NCBI GenBank assembly: GCA_050288705.1
Contig: JBNKEI010000205.1
Span: forward strand, 1-47,635
DNA length: 47,635 nucleotides
Direction: 5' to 3'
DNA from: JBNKEI01 sp050288705
GTDB lineage: Bacteria > Myxococcota > Myxococcia > Myxococcales > UBA5297
Part shown: one piece after another, positions 20,519 to 29,188 of the stretch
Layout: every line of letters starts with the position of its first letter
Position numbering within the stretch: the stretch's first letter is position 1
The notes under the pieces: generated by a model
Databases searched by the model: none
The model's input: the letters and a program-made list of their open reading frames with translations, nothing else
What the model was told of the DNA's origin: nothing
Program-made: the position numbers and the translations under genes

Positions 20519-23500
20519 TTATAATAGGTCTGGGTCCTCAGGCTCAGTTAGAAGATCCGATTCTTGGGTTCCCTTGTTGGGTACCAGTTTTGAGCCATCG
20601 ACCGCTGGCTTTGTGTTTTTCCCGTTTTTCTTGGACTCAACTTCAGGCAGAACCTTCTGAGTGGGCAAAATTTTGTTCTCTAACTTTGATTTCTCCGGCA
20701 AAGTTGGCATCGGTTGCACCTGAGAAAGCAATGAGTTCCGAACACCAAGTTTCCACTCAGGTTTAAGTTTAAGATCGACCAGCTTATTGACCATTTTGGG
20801 GTATTCTAAAGGTCTATATTTTTCTGAAAGAAGTCGATAAGCCTCATCAGAGCACTCATTAAAAATGGCTAACTCTCGGGATTTTTGCACCGTAGTAATA
20901 AATGCATCAGCAGCTTTTTCTTCCACAGGAGCCGCCCAACCAACTAACTGGTCTCTATAGCCCTGTTCGTACTGAATTTTGGCATCTGCCATTTGCGTCT
21001 TTAGTTTATTGAGATCATCTAAAGATATGGCATCACGATATGCTTTGGGCCAACGGCGCCATGAAACGTTCCACAAGTGTTCAATTTGCCGTAGTTGTTT
21101 TGGAAAAGGCATCTGAGGAATGGGAGCGTTCATTAAACTATCAGCAAGATAGTGATAGAGTAACCCGATCTTGTACAACGAGCAAATAGCCGGCTGAGCT
21201 GCCTTCAGTTTGACTACCCCTTTGTAACGATTTTGAAGTTCAACTAGTTTTCTCTGCTTATCTTTAAATGCCTTGTCCAGCTTTTTTTGGTCTTTTGGAA
21301 AAGACAATTTAACGTATGATTTAAAATCAGACTCAACAGAAATATAAATTGCTTGGGCTACCCCCTCAACGGCAGCCTCGTTTAATCTTGCGCGCTGCGA
21401 ATACCCTAATTTTTTCCGATAGTAGTATTCAATTCGCTTGTAAGCTGTCTTAGCTCGATGAAAACGTTTTTGTTTTTCATACAGCTTCGCCATGCGATAC
21501 TCTGCCAGAAGCACTTTGCTAGGAACATTACTATATTTATTCTGGAATTTTTTAAGGTGAGCTATTGCCAAATTGCCTTTTTTCATTTTCTGATAAAGAT
21601 CTGTCATCGAAAGATATACAGTTTCGGTGTCTTCTCCTTTTGGCCAATACTCCAAATACTTCCGACGGTCCCGCAAGGCATAATTGTAATGCCCTAATGC
21701 CTCTCTAAACAAACCGGCATTATGGAGAGCGATTTGCGCCTTGGCTTCTTCATATTGCTTTTCGGTTTTTTTAAGAGACTTAGCCCTAACATATTTAGCC
21801 CGCTTCGAAGACCTAGTATTTCGCTTCAAGGATTCCCGCGCCCACCCCGAGGCGTAGGCTTCGTAACTTTGTGCTGCCAACTCATAGTCTCCAATGGCTT
21901 CATAAGCCTCTCCGTTGGCGTAAACACAGTTGGGCAAGTAGCGAGAACGTGGGTATTTTTGCACTATTTGCCTTCGTACTTCTATTGAACGTTCGACCTG
22001 TTTACCTTTAAAAAAATCAACTGATGCATTAAACAAAGCCAGATCGGCGAGTTCACTTCTGGGAAACTCTCGAACGAAGGCAAGATACTCTTCCGCTGCC
22101 TGTACGTACTCTTTTTTTTCTTCGGCAATGTTTACTAATTTAAAAGCAGTTTGCTCCAAAACTTTTCCAAGTTCCTCTCTAAACCTACCTTTAGCGAGTT
22201 TAGGCTGAGCAAAAAACTTTCTCGCCCATTCATTCATCTTTTTCCAATTATTCATGCAATTGTATGAATCTAGGACCAGATTTGCAGAATACTCAGCAAG
22301 CTCAGATCTCGGATGTTCCATTGCAATTTCCACAAATAATGGAATAGCTTTATCGAAATCGCTGTATCGATAGTAGGTGCTAGCTACCTTATAGGTAACC
22401 TGGACTATATTTTCCCCTTTGGGCAAATATTTCATGTACCGTTCACCGGCAACAATTAAATTAGTTTGACTTGAGGGAATTGCTATCTTGGTTTTGCAGT
22501 CGGTTTTAGATAATTTTTCGTCTTTTTCGATTTTTTTCACCACTTCATCATACGCCAGGATAGCATTGTATGCTGCATTCACCATCCAGCGACCAGCCTT
22601 TTGCGACTTAGATTTTTTACCATTTTTGCCCGCCGGAGGATCGATTTTTCGAATGTCTTCCAGCAAAACCTTGGAATACTCTTCGGCAGCGCGATCATAT
22701 TTTTGGAGATTATCATTAAGTAATTCAGCGTAGAAAAAACGAAGATCGTAAGCTTTTGGACTATCGCTAAAAATGCTCAAATAGTCTTCATAAATGTCAG
22801 AAGCGAGCAAGAAAACGGAATCATCTCTAGTTTTCTTTGCCTCATTATGCCAATTTACCGCCAGATTTGACATAATTCTTTCTGCCAAATCTTGCGCTTC
22901 CGCAAAGGCTTTTTGATCGGTTTTTGCTATTCCTGCTTTTTTTACTTCATGAATAATTCTAACTAATTGCCTAACCTGAGCAACGATTACTTTTTTGTTC
23001 CCCACCCTGATCATGCAGTCGACAATTCGTCCTTGAAAAAAAGCAGCTTCCGGCGACAATGGTCGCTCGCGTATCATTTGATTATAAATTATGGTGGCTT
23101 CTTTGTCTTTGCCGTCTTCATAATAAAGATTGGCCAAGCCTTTATACATGCCCCACCAATATTTATCTCCGCCGATTTTTTGAAAATCTGCCTTAGCCAA
23201 CATTACATCGCCGTACCTGCTGTATGCTACCACATAATCTTTCCGGGCCTCGCGTGTAAGAGCAGTAGAGCGTGAGTCTACTTTACCCTGCAGTTCACCA
23301 AAGTAGATAACCGCTTTGAACATCTCTAATGCGGAAGAAAAATCGTTCATATTAAAATAACACCAACCTTGCATATACAAGGCATAACCATAAACCTTAC
23401 TTTCAGTATAGCTCGCTGCCTTCTTAAAAGCTTTTAATGCTTCAGCCAGCCAATCACGCGTCGCCTTGGAGTTAGAAAAATAATATTGCCCGATTGCCAA

Positions 23501-24256
23501 CCAGGCATCGGGTAAGTATTTAGACGCAGGGTGATCCTTAATCAATTTATTGTAGGCAGCAGAAGCCTCCCTTTGCTTGCCCGATTCCCACATATTATGA
23601 CCAAGAAAAAACAACACCTCATCCATTCGCTTAAATTTTGGATATTTCTGAATAATCGTACGATACTGATCGATTGCAAGCGATTGATAATATTCACTTT
23701 TTCGTACAGCTTCTTGTTTTTCTTTTTCAAATACTTTCAGTTTCTTCAAGTCTTGGTTGTTTTTCGCCCTAATTATGTCATCGTCCTTACGGTTAGAATC
23801 AAAGAAAAGCTGTTTAGATTCTTCCCAGTAAAGCTCGGCAAGGCGAAAGGCAAGTTCAGGAGCTTCCTGAGCACCTGCTGATCCGGCCCCCGGATTCAGT
23901 CGAATAATCTTCTTTAGAGTTTCAATTTGCTCGCGTCTTTTTGAAGCTACTTGCAGCTCTACACCTAGTCGGAATTGATCATATTCTAGAGCAGGCTTAT
24001 CATCATTCCTGGAGATTTTTTTTCGAGCGATATCTCCCGCGAGATTCTGCTCGGGCACTTTATTGATTTCTTTCTTTGTCAAATCGCCCGATGAGTATTC
24101 GCTCAGCTTTCTAGTGAAATCTCCACCCAACTCGTTGCCTGATATATGCACCAGGTTCTTATTAGAGATGGCTTCGTTTTTCTTCTCTGCACGAAGAGGC
24201 CATCCCGAAAAAACCACAGCGACCACAAAAATAAAATTAACATACCAATGACGCAT
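20519..24256 (-). CDS. gltD: GltD/AgmU-like periplasmic TPR protein
   Basis: 1245 residues. A signal peptide (FIFVVAVVFSGWPLRA) predicts export. The mature protein is basic and built of long TPR-like repeats of the kind seen in cell-envelope proteins (YRTIIQKYPKFKRMDEVLFF; YNKLIKDHPASKYLPDAWLA), covering roughly 85-1100, with a charged, Pro-rich end. AAGGG six bases before the ATG supports the start. Length and fold agree with M. xanthus GltD (AgmU), a TPR protein of the gliding complex. It is the first gene of the seven-gene block; the 279 bases upstream of it are the most likely site of the cluster promoter, although I could not pick a convincing -35/-10 pair there. Confidence 0.83.
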   Translation of the reverse strand: MRHWYVNFIFVVAVVFSGWPLRAEKKNEAISNKNLVHISGNELGGDFTRKLSEYSSGDLTKKEINKVPEQNLAGDIARKKISRNDDKPALEYDQFRLGVELQVASKRREQIETLKKIIRLNPGAGSAGAQEAPELAFRLAELYWEESKQLFFDSNRKDDDIIRAKNNQDLKKLKVFEKEKQEAVRKSEYYQSLAIDQYRTIIQKYPKFKRMDEVLFFLGHNMWESGKQREASAAYNKLIKDHPASKYLPDAWLAIGQYYFSNSKATRDWLAEALKAFKKAASYTESKVYGYALYMQGWCYFNMNDFSSALEMFKAVIYFGELQGKVDSRSTALTREARKDYVVAYSRYGDVMLAKADFQKIGGDKYWWGMYKGLANLYYEDGKDKEATIIYNQMIRERPLSPEAAFFQGRIVDCMIRVGNKKVIVAQVRQLVRIIHEVKKAGIAKTDQKAFAEAQDLAERIMSNLAVNWHNEAKKTRDDSVFLLASDIYEDYLSIFSDSPKAYDLRFFYAELLNDNLQKYDRAAEEYSKVLLEDIRKIDPPAGKNGKKSKSQKAGRWMVNAAYNAILAYDEVVKKIEKDEKLSKTDCKTKIAIPSSQTNLIVAGERYMKYLPKGENIVQVTYKVASTYYRYSDFDKAIPLFVEIAMEHPRSELAEYSANLVLDSYNCMNNWKKMNEWARKFFAQPKLAKGRFREELGKVLEQTAFKLVNIAEEKKEYVQAAEEYLAFVREFPRSELADLALFNASVDFFKGKQVERSIEVRRQIVQKYPRSRYLPNCVYANGEAYEAIGDYELAAQSYEAYASGWARESLKRNTRSSKRAKYVRAKSLKKTEKQYEEAKAQIALHNAGLFREALGHYNYALRDRRKYLEYWPKGEDTETVYLSMTDLYQKMKKGNLAIAHLKKFQNKYSNVPSKVLLAEYRMAKLYEKQKRFHRAKTAYKRIEYYYRKKLGYSQRARLNEAAVEGVAQAIYISVESDFKSYVKLSFPKDQKKLDKAFKDKQRKLVELQNRYKGVVKLKAAQPAICSLYKIGLLYHYLADSLMNAPIPQMPFPKQLRQIEHLWNVSWRRWPKAYRDAISLDDLNKLKTQMADAKIQYEQGYRDQLVGWAAPVEEKAADAFITTVQKSRELAIFNECSDEAYRLLSEKYRPLEYPKMVNKLVDLKLKPEWKLGVRNSLLSQVQPMPTLPEKSKLENKILPTQKVLPEVESKKNGKNTKPAVDGSKLVPNKGTQESDLLTEPEDPDLL

Positions 24257-24535
24257 GCTTAACCCTTGCGAATGTCAGACTTCTTTAGTGTCGTATCATC
24301 GGCGATTTCGCATGCCGCGGTCAACTATCCTGACACCGAGCGTTTATTCAAGAACAATCAACGCCTCAAAATCAAGCATCTTCAGCAGTTTTTGGATTGG
24401 AAGGCCAAATGGCGCATCTCGGCACTTCTTTTACCGATACCCTCTCCATAATGTACTTACTATGGAGAATGATTGCGCCATCAACTTGTTTCAACCCACC
24501 CCTAAGCGAGAAGTATTTGTCCTCGCAATCTCTCA
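24257..24535. other. Upstream region of the glt block
   Basis: This 279-base gap separates gltD from the small gene upstream on the same strand. It holds an 8-bp perfect inverted repeat, TCTCCATA at 24443-24450 with TATGGAGA at 24461-24468, which lacks a T-tract on the minus strand. A TTGACC hexamer is present on the minus strand, but the best -10 candidate is about 20 bases away, which is too far for a normal promoter. The plus-strand open frames here have no supporting signals. Confidence 0.3.
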
Positions 24536-24922
24536 CTAGACGCCATATACTTTAGAAGCAGGGCGTTCAACTTTTTTACCATCCTTGGATCGTTGCAGCA
24601 TGAGCATTCCGCTTTCCACATTGACACTAAGCACTGTAGCGTCAAAAATACCCCGACCCTGTTTATACTGAACCGATTGTCCTTCGCGGAAATCAGATAC
24701 GTCTCCCCCCATTTCTCTAACCGGCCGACGCGAACGACGCGCTACTGTTGTTGTTGCTGCTGCCGCCGAAGCCGGCGGACGTCCCGGACCTCTCTTTACC
24801 ACTGTGGAAACACCCGCGAATTCAGCCATTCGTTCAAGCACCCCCCGATACGGCTGAAGCACCCGCTCTACCTCACTGGCGACCAGGCTAGAAATTGCAT
24901 CATTCAAATCTACATTAGCCAT
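24536..24922 (-). CDS. Small basic protein with GRP (AT-hook-like) motif, function unknown
   Basis: 128 residues. The first 45 are helical. A basic low-complexity stretch follows with RGPGRPP, which resembles an AT-hook minor-groove binding motif, then Ala/Thr runs and RRSRRPVRE. The last 50 residues look like a small beta-barrel with QYKQGRGIFDATVLSV and LQRSKDGKKVERP, similar in feel to Tudor or KOW domains. Together they suggest a nucleic-acid-binding protein. AGGAGA six bases before the ATG makes the start firm. It is the first gene upstream of gltD on the same strand, so it may share transcription with the glt block, but no direct link is visible. I do not recognise a named family. Confidence 0.7.
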   Translation of the reverse strand: MANVDLNDAISSLVASEVERVLQPYRGVLERMAEFAGVSTVVKRGPGRPPASAAAATTTVARRSRRPVREMGGDVSDFREGQSVQYKQGRGIFDATVLSVNVESGMLMLQRSKDGKKVERPASKVYGV

Positions 24923-25033
24923 TGTTTTTCTCCTGATTAAAGGAATGAGTTTGTTCGAAACGATGGGTTTGTAATCTTATTTTATTAAATTTGCAAACAC
25001 AAAATCGACTGTTGGGCACACATATTGACTTTA

Positions 25034-25909
25034 TCAAAACAAAACACACTCCGCTGAAAGGGAACATCGGACACAAATGTTTGGATTGCGTTTACTTGGA
25101 CAAGCACCACTCATTCCATGATGACATAGCGCAAAATCAAACCTTACTGGGTCTTCCGGGTCCAACAAACGCAAGGATTCTGTAATCTGTACTGCCGTTT
25201 CCCAACGAACATCTTTTCTCTTGGTTAATCCTAAAGACCAGGAAATTCTAGAAACATGTGTATCTAATGGAATCACTAATTCAGACGGAGAGATTGCCCG
25301 CCAAATACCAAAATCAACGGGGTCGTTTTTACCTCCCCTAACCATCCATCGCAGAAAAAGTAACAATCGCTTGCACGCTCCGCCTTTAATTGGATTGGGC
25401 AGGAGGTGTTCAAATCCCCCTTGAGTAGTTTTGGAAAGCATTTTCAATACGGGCATAGCATTGATTCGCAGGGTATTAACTAGCATAGCCAAAGCAGCCC
25501 TTACTCCGCCGGTTTGTTGGTGCCATTGCTCAAACGCCCTGCCTAGAACGCCATATTGTTCCAGAATCCGACCCGCTGAATAAACTAGCGCTGCAATATC
25601 AATTCCGGTGTTGAATCGATAACGTATTTTTTCCCATTCTAGAGAATTTTTAGGGTCAAGTTCGACCGCAAACCTTGCGGGATGCTTTCCCATTTTTTCA
25701 AAAATGCTCTCTAATACCGATAAAAACATATCTGCGCGGCCATAGGCTAAACTGGAAGCAACCAGTGCCGCCACCTCAATATCTTCTTGATTGGTAAATC
25801 TATGCGGAAATTTAACCGGATCGAAAACCACCCTTTGCGCCATCTTTAATGGATCGCTCAACTTTTCCAGAACTTGGCGTAAACGCGCAGCTCGCTCTTG
25901 CGTAATCAT
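25034..25909 (-). CDS. TIGR02757/DUF2400 family protein (HhH-GPD-like, probable Fe-S)
   Basis: 291 residues matching the TIGR02757 family: an N-terminal VASSLAYGR segment, a central helical region and a C-terminal half like helix-hairpin-helix DNA glycosylases. The key stretch PLDTHVSR resembles the catalytic-Asp loop of endonuclease III (VDTHV), and the protein ends with four cysteines spaced Cx8Cx2Cx5C, close to the endonuclease III iron-sulphur pattern. This suggests a DNA-related Fe-S protein, but I know of no firmly established activity for the family. Its ATG overlaps the stop of the upstream helicase gene by four bases (ATGA), so the two are translationally coupled, which also suggests a nucleic-acid role. 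Confidence 0.8.
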   Translation of the reverse strand: MITQERAARLRQVLEKLSDPLKMAQRVVFDPVKFPHRFTNQEDIEVAALVASSLAYGRADMFLSVLESIFEKMGKHPARFAVELDPKNSLEWEKIRYRFNTGIDIAALVYSAGRILEQYGVLGRAFEQWHQQTGGVRAALAMLVNTLRINAMPVLKMLSKTTQGGFEHLLPNPIKGGACKRLLLFLRWMVRGGKNDPVDFGIWRAISPSELVIPLDTHVSRISWSLGLTKRKDVRWETAVQITESLRLLDPEDPVRFDFALCHHGMSGACPSKRNPNICVRCSLSAECVLF

Positions 25910-28068
25910 TCATTAATCCTTCCCAAGTTATCTTCTACGCCTGAAAAGGATGAAAACGTACCTAGTAGAGGAGAAGGAGTTCCAACCGAAATCAACCATA
26001 ATTGATGAGATGCGCGAGTCACAACCACGTGCATTGCTCGTCGCGAATCATCATCTTCTGGATACGCTTTGCAAGATGCGTCAGGCACAATTACATAATC
26101 AAACTCTAATCCTTTAACGCTTGCCACATCAGTTACATCTACTCCCGGCTGGAAAGAAAACTCGCCGTTCATTACCAATCGGACTTCCTGAATATCTTCG
26201 GTGAGCTTATGAAACCCCTTTGCAGTCTCGATACTTCTGGCAATAACCGCTACCGATGCTTGTGGTTCACGTTCCACTAAATCCCTTATCGAATCCACCA
26301 AAAACAAGGTGGCGTGTGCTTCCTCGGAAAAACGAAATTTCCCAATTGGCACTCCTTCCCTTCCCGAAACTGCTGGTATTTGCGGTGCAAGGGGCCCCAA
26401 TACTTCTTGTGCCAATCGGGCAATAGGCTTGGGACATCTATAGGTAGTTTGTAATCGACAAACTGCCGCTTCCGATGCATTCATCGCTTTTAATGAGGAT
26501 TGCCATCCGCAAAAACTGGAATAGGTTTGTTGCGCATCGTCGCCCGATAAAGTAGCGCTGCGGTCTTTTCCTAATACTTTTCCCAATATGTCGAGTTCAA
26601 AAAGAGAAACATCCTCCGCTTCGTCTACAACCAGATGCGCAAGCCCCCGGCCTACTTCCCCGTCTCGCAATGATTTCAAAAACAAAAACAGGGGCAAATC
26701 TTCACTATCCACTGTTCCAGCATATTCCTGAGGGGTTCCTTCAGACATTGCCCTACCATCAATTGTTTTCAATGACTGGGGATCGTATCCCTGGTATTGC
26801 CGTTCGTCAGTCTGCGCTAACTGCAACATGGTATGACGCACCGTCTCCTCTACCGCATTTCTTGATAGGGAACCTCCGGCCTTATCAACAATTTCATTTA
26901 AAAACTTACGATCGGTCATCCATTCAGCAATTTCTCTTCGAATTTGCAGGAAGCGAGTTGGAACATTCTTTTTTATCTGGTTGCTACAAGCCAAAATATT
27001 GTCGTACAGCGCCGGATGTCGTTTTAAGTTGGAAACCAATGCTGGAGTGGAACTGCATACTTTTACATTTACCTTAAATACTGATTGTACGCGCTCGCGA
27101 AACCACCCTTCTAATGTCTTCACTGACACGTTGCCAATTCCTAAAGGCTGTAAAAGGCGCTGAGAAAGCCTGGCTAAACCCTGCTCAGGAACTACCACTT
27201 GAATTCTGGAACTGGGATATCGTTCTCGATTTTCATAAGCCAAAGAGGCTAGTCGATGGAGCGCCACGGTAGTTTTTCCGCTTCCCGCACTACCTAATAC
27301 TAGCAGGGGCCTATCTCCTGGGGTGCTCAAAGCCTCGAACTGTTGCGCATCCAATAAAGCCGAGACGTCAGCCTGGCTATCACGATTAGTATGCCCTCGA
27401 CCAACACCAAGAGTTCCGGCTCGGACCGCTGTTTTTGCTCCTCCACCCAATCCGAACGATGAAGCCTGCCCCAAAACCCATCTTTCCTCATCATTTTTGC
27501 TTAGAATAAACTCTGAAGTCAGTATTTTTCTGAGTACTCGGTTATGGATAACCAACACCCGGCGACAAGTGACTACTCCTTCGGCAAAACGTCCGGGTAG
27601 TTGCTCTTCAAACGCATCGCCTTCTCGGTGGCGATAGAATATGCGTGCGATTGGAGCATAGCGCCAATCTACAATACGAACCCCTTTTCCAGTATCTACA
27701 AAGCTAGATCTCCCCAGACAAAAATCGCGCTCCACATCTTCCTCGGTCAGTCTCAGGTGGGCAAAATAGGGAGAGCAAGGATTGGCATAATTGTCTTGCT
27801 GAGGATGTTCTAGTAGCGAACGGACAAGATTCATTTCCTGAAATAGTGCTGGCAAATCATATGCAAAAGCCTTGGATGCCAACTCGCGTAACTCTTCAAG
27901 GCGCCCAATCAGCTCTTGCTCGCGATGCGACCAATTAGTTTTCTTGGCTTCCAATACACCCTGTACGCAGGCAAGAAGTGACTCCTCCTCTTCGACAATA
28001 TGCCTTGCATGCAAAGACAGTGAATCATCAAAGGATGTTTCTTTCACGGCAACCTCATAACTGTCCAA
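25906..28068 (-). CDS. HelD-like UvrD-superfamily ATPase
   Basis: 720 residues. An N-terminal coiled-coil region of about 100 residues is followed by a PYFAHLRLTEED segment and a VDWRYAPIARIFY segment, both characteristic of HelD proteins, then superfamily-1 helicase motifs: Walker A GSAGSGKTT, Walker B LVVDEAEDVS, a TTYRCPKPIA segment and the late VTRASHQLWL motif. HelD proteins in other bacteria bind RNA polymerase and free stalled or inactive complexes, using the N-terminal arm rather than unwinding DNA; whether this one does so is inferred from family. It is the first gene of a two-gene unit with the TIGR02757 protein. Divergent from the CPBP protease gene across about 250 bases. Confidence 0.8.
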   Translation of the reverse strand: MDSYEVAVKETSFDDSLSLHARHIVEEEESLLACVQGVLEAKKTNWSHREQELIGRLEELRELASKAFAYDLPALFQEMNLVRSLLEHPQQDNYANPCSPYFAHLRLTEEDVERDFCLGRSSFVDTGKGVRIVDWRYAPIARIFYRHREGDAFEEQLPGRFAEGVVTCRRVLVIHNRVLRKILTSEFILSKNDEERWVLGQASSFGLGGGAKTAVRAGTLGVGRGHTNRDSQADVSALLDAQQFEALSTPGDRPLLVLGSAGSGKTTVALHRLASLAYENRERYPSSRIQVVVPEQGLARLSQRLLQPLGIGNVSVKTLEGWFRERVQSVFKVNVKVCSSTPALVSNLKRHPALYDNILACSNQIKKNVPTRFLQIRREIAEWMTDRKFLNEIVDKAGGSLSRNAVEETVRHTMLQLAQTDERQYQGYDPQSLKTIDGRAMSEGTPQEYAGTVDSEDLPLFLFLKSLRDGEVGRGLAHLVVDEAEDVSLFELDILGKVLGKDRSATLSGDDAQQTYSSFCGWQSSLKAMNASEAAVCRLQTTYRCPKPIARLAQEVLGPLAPQIPAVSGREGVPIGKFRFSEEAHATLFLVDSIRDLVEREPQASVAVIARSIETAKGFHKLTEDIQEVRLVMNGEFSFQPGVDVTDVASVKGLEFDYVIVPDASCKAYPEDDDSRRAMHVVVTRASHQLWLISVGTPSPLLGTFSSFSGVEDNLGRINE

Positions 28069-28321
28069 TAAGTGAAAGTTTTTTCACAGGAACAACCAAA
28101 AATACTCATTTTTTTCCCTGTCACTACGGGCAAAACCCAATTATCCACTTTGGGCGAAAACAGTTGTCGCTCTACCTGGGGCTCTCGCCCTGACCCCATT
28201 GGCCAGCTAATTTGGAAAATAGCTACTATTATTCGAACCAACCTACCCTCTATCCATCATCTACAAAAAAAAACCGATATTCTGTTATGTTTGCCTCATG
28301 CATACATCTGGTAAAGGTGCC

Positions 28322-29011
28322 ATGAAAGAAGTTTTAATTTTGTGGGCAACTTCTTTTGCCTCCATTTATCTTGCTCTGGTGGTCGAACCATTTTCTGGAG
28401 CCTCTAAAGCTGCGGCAGCAGTATCATTTTTGTACTTGCCGGGAATAGTAATTTGGAGACGCAACGAAGATTTCAGTGATTACGGAGCAACACTAAAGAA
28501 TTGGAAAAAAGGGGCGCTACTGGGGCTCGCAGGCTCGGTTACAGTGCTGTCTCTTTTCGCCCTAGGTTTTTCCTGGGTTGTCAGAACCATCTCTAATCTT
28601 CCGCAAGATGTTACTGCTAGTTTGATTCCTTATCATTCTTCTTCGTTCGCCCTTTCTTTGCGATTTCCACCAAACTTTTGGAAATATATACTTGATCAAT
28701 TCTTGGTGGTAGCATTACCAGAAGAACTGTTCTATCGAGGATTCATCCAAACAAGGTTACGTGAAGTGTGGCCTCAGGGTCGAGTCTTGTGGGGAGCACG
28801 CCTTGGTAAGGCTTTTTGGGTCACCCAAATTCTGTTCGCCTTAGGACACTTGACCGAACCCTACTTTTGGCGGTTGGCAGTTTTTTTTCCTTCTTTAATT
28901 TTTGGATGGATGCGCGAAAAATCAGGAACCATCCTTCCCAGCACTATTTTTCATGCATTATCTAACCTCACCATTCTTGTTTTGGAGATGAGTTATTTCC
29001 ATCACCTGTAG
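28322..29011 (+). CDS. CPBP family intramembrane glutamic protease
   Basis: 229 residues from the ATG at 28322, chosen because AAAGG lies four bases upstream; an ATG at 28298 would add eight residues without a ribosome site. Several membrane helices and all three CPBP motifs are present: EELFYR (EExxxR), FALGH (FxxxH) and HALSN (HxxxN). These make a full active site, so it should be an active membrane protease of the Rce1/Abi type. In Myxococcota some CPBP members are myxosortases that process MYXO-CTERM proteins. No MYXO-CTERM tail is visible in the window, so the substrate is unknown. The gene is followed by the Hsp70 gene after 177 bases. Confidence 0.83.
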   Translation: MKEVLILWATSFASIYLALVVEPFSGASKAAAAVSFLYLPGIVIWRRNEDFSDYGATLKNWKKGALLGLAGSVTVLSLFALGFSWVVRTISNLPQDVTASLIPYHSSSFALSLRFPPNFWKYILDQFLVVALPEELFYRGFIQTRLREVWPQGRVLWGARLGKAFWVTQILFALGHLTEPYFWRLAVFFPSLIFGWMREKSGTILPSTIFHALSNLTILVLEMSYFHHL

Positions 29012-29077
29012 CCAGTCTGTAGGCGGTTGCAAAACCCCAGTTTTCTGCTTTAGGGCGGCAAAGTTCTACTCCTAGGT

Positions 29078-29104
29078 TTGACAGTCTAAAGATGAAACTA
29101 TTAA
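29078..29104 (+). promoter_or_regulatory. Possible sigma-70 promoter for the Hsp70/J-protein pair
   Basis: A perfect -35 hexamer TTGACA at 29078-29083 is followed after 15 bases by TATTAA (29099-29104), about 85 bases before the chosen Hsp70 start. The -10 match is only four of six and the spacing is short, so this is a candidate only. Confidence 0.35.
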
Positions 29105-29188
29105 GATTTTTTTGTTCTTTTAACCTAGCGGTTGCATGCGCCAGCAATTACTTTCGGCGTACATATGGCCGGGGTGAGGGCCTTTATA

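Noticed and set aside
24255..24539. Plus-strand open frames of 61-94 codons upstream of gltD
   Set aside because: No ribosome site, no recognisable sequence, and they run against the direction of the flanking genes; better read as the regulatory region of the glt block.
24743..24790. Run of GTTGTTGTTGCTGCTGCCGCCG-like triplets resembling a microsatellite
   Set aside because: It encodes the Ala/Thr-rich linker of the small GRP-motif protein in frame, and is imperfect; explained by protein composition.
28322..29011. Firm assignment of the CPBP protease as a myxosortase
   Set aside because: The active-site motifs fit the general CPBP family, but no MYXO-CTERM substrate is visible, so the subfamily cannot be fixed.
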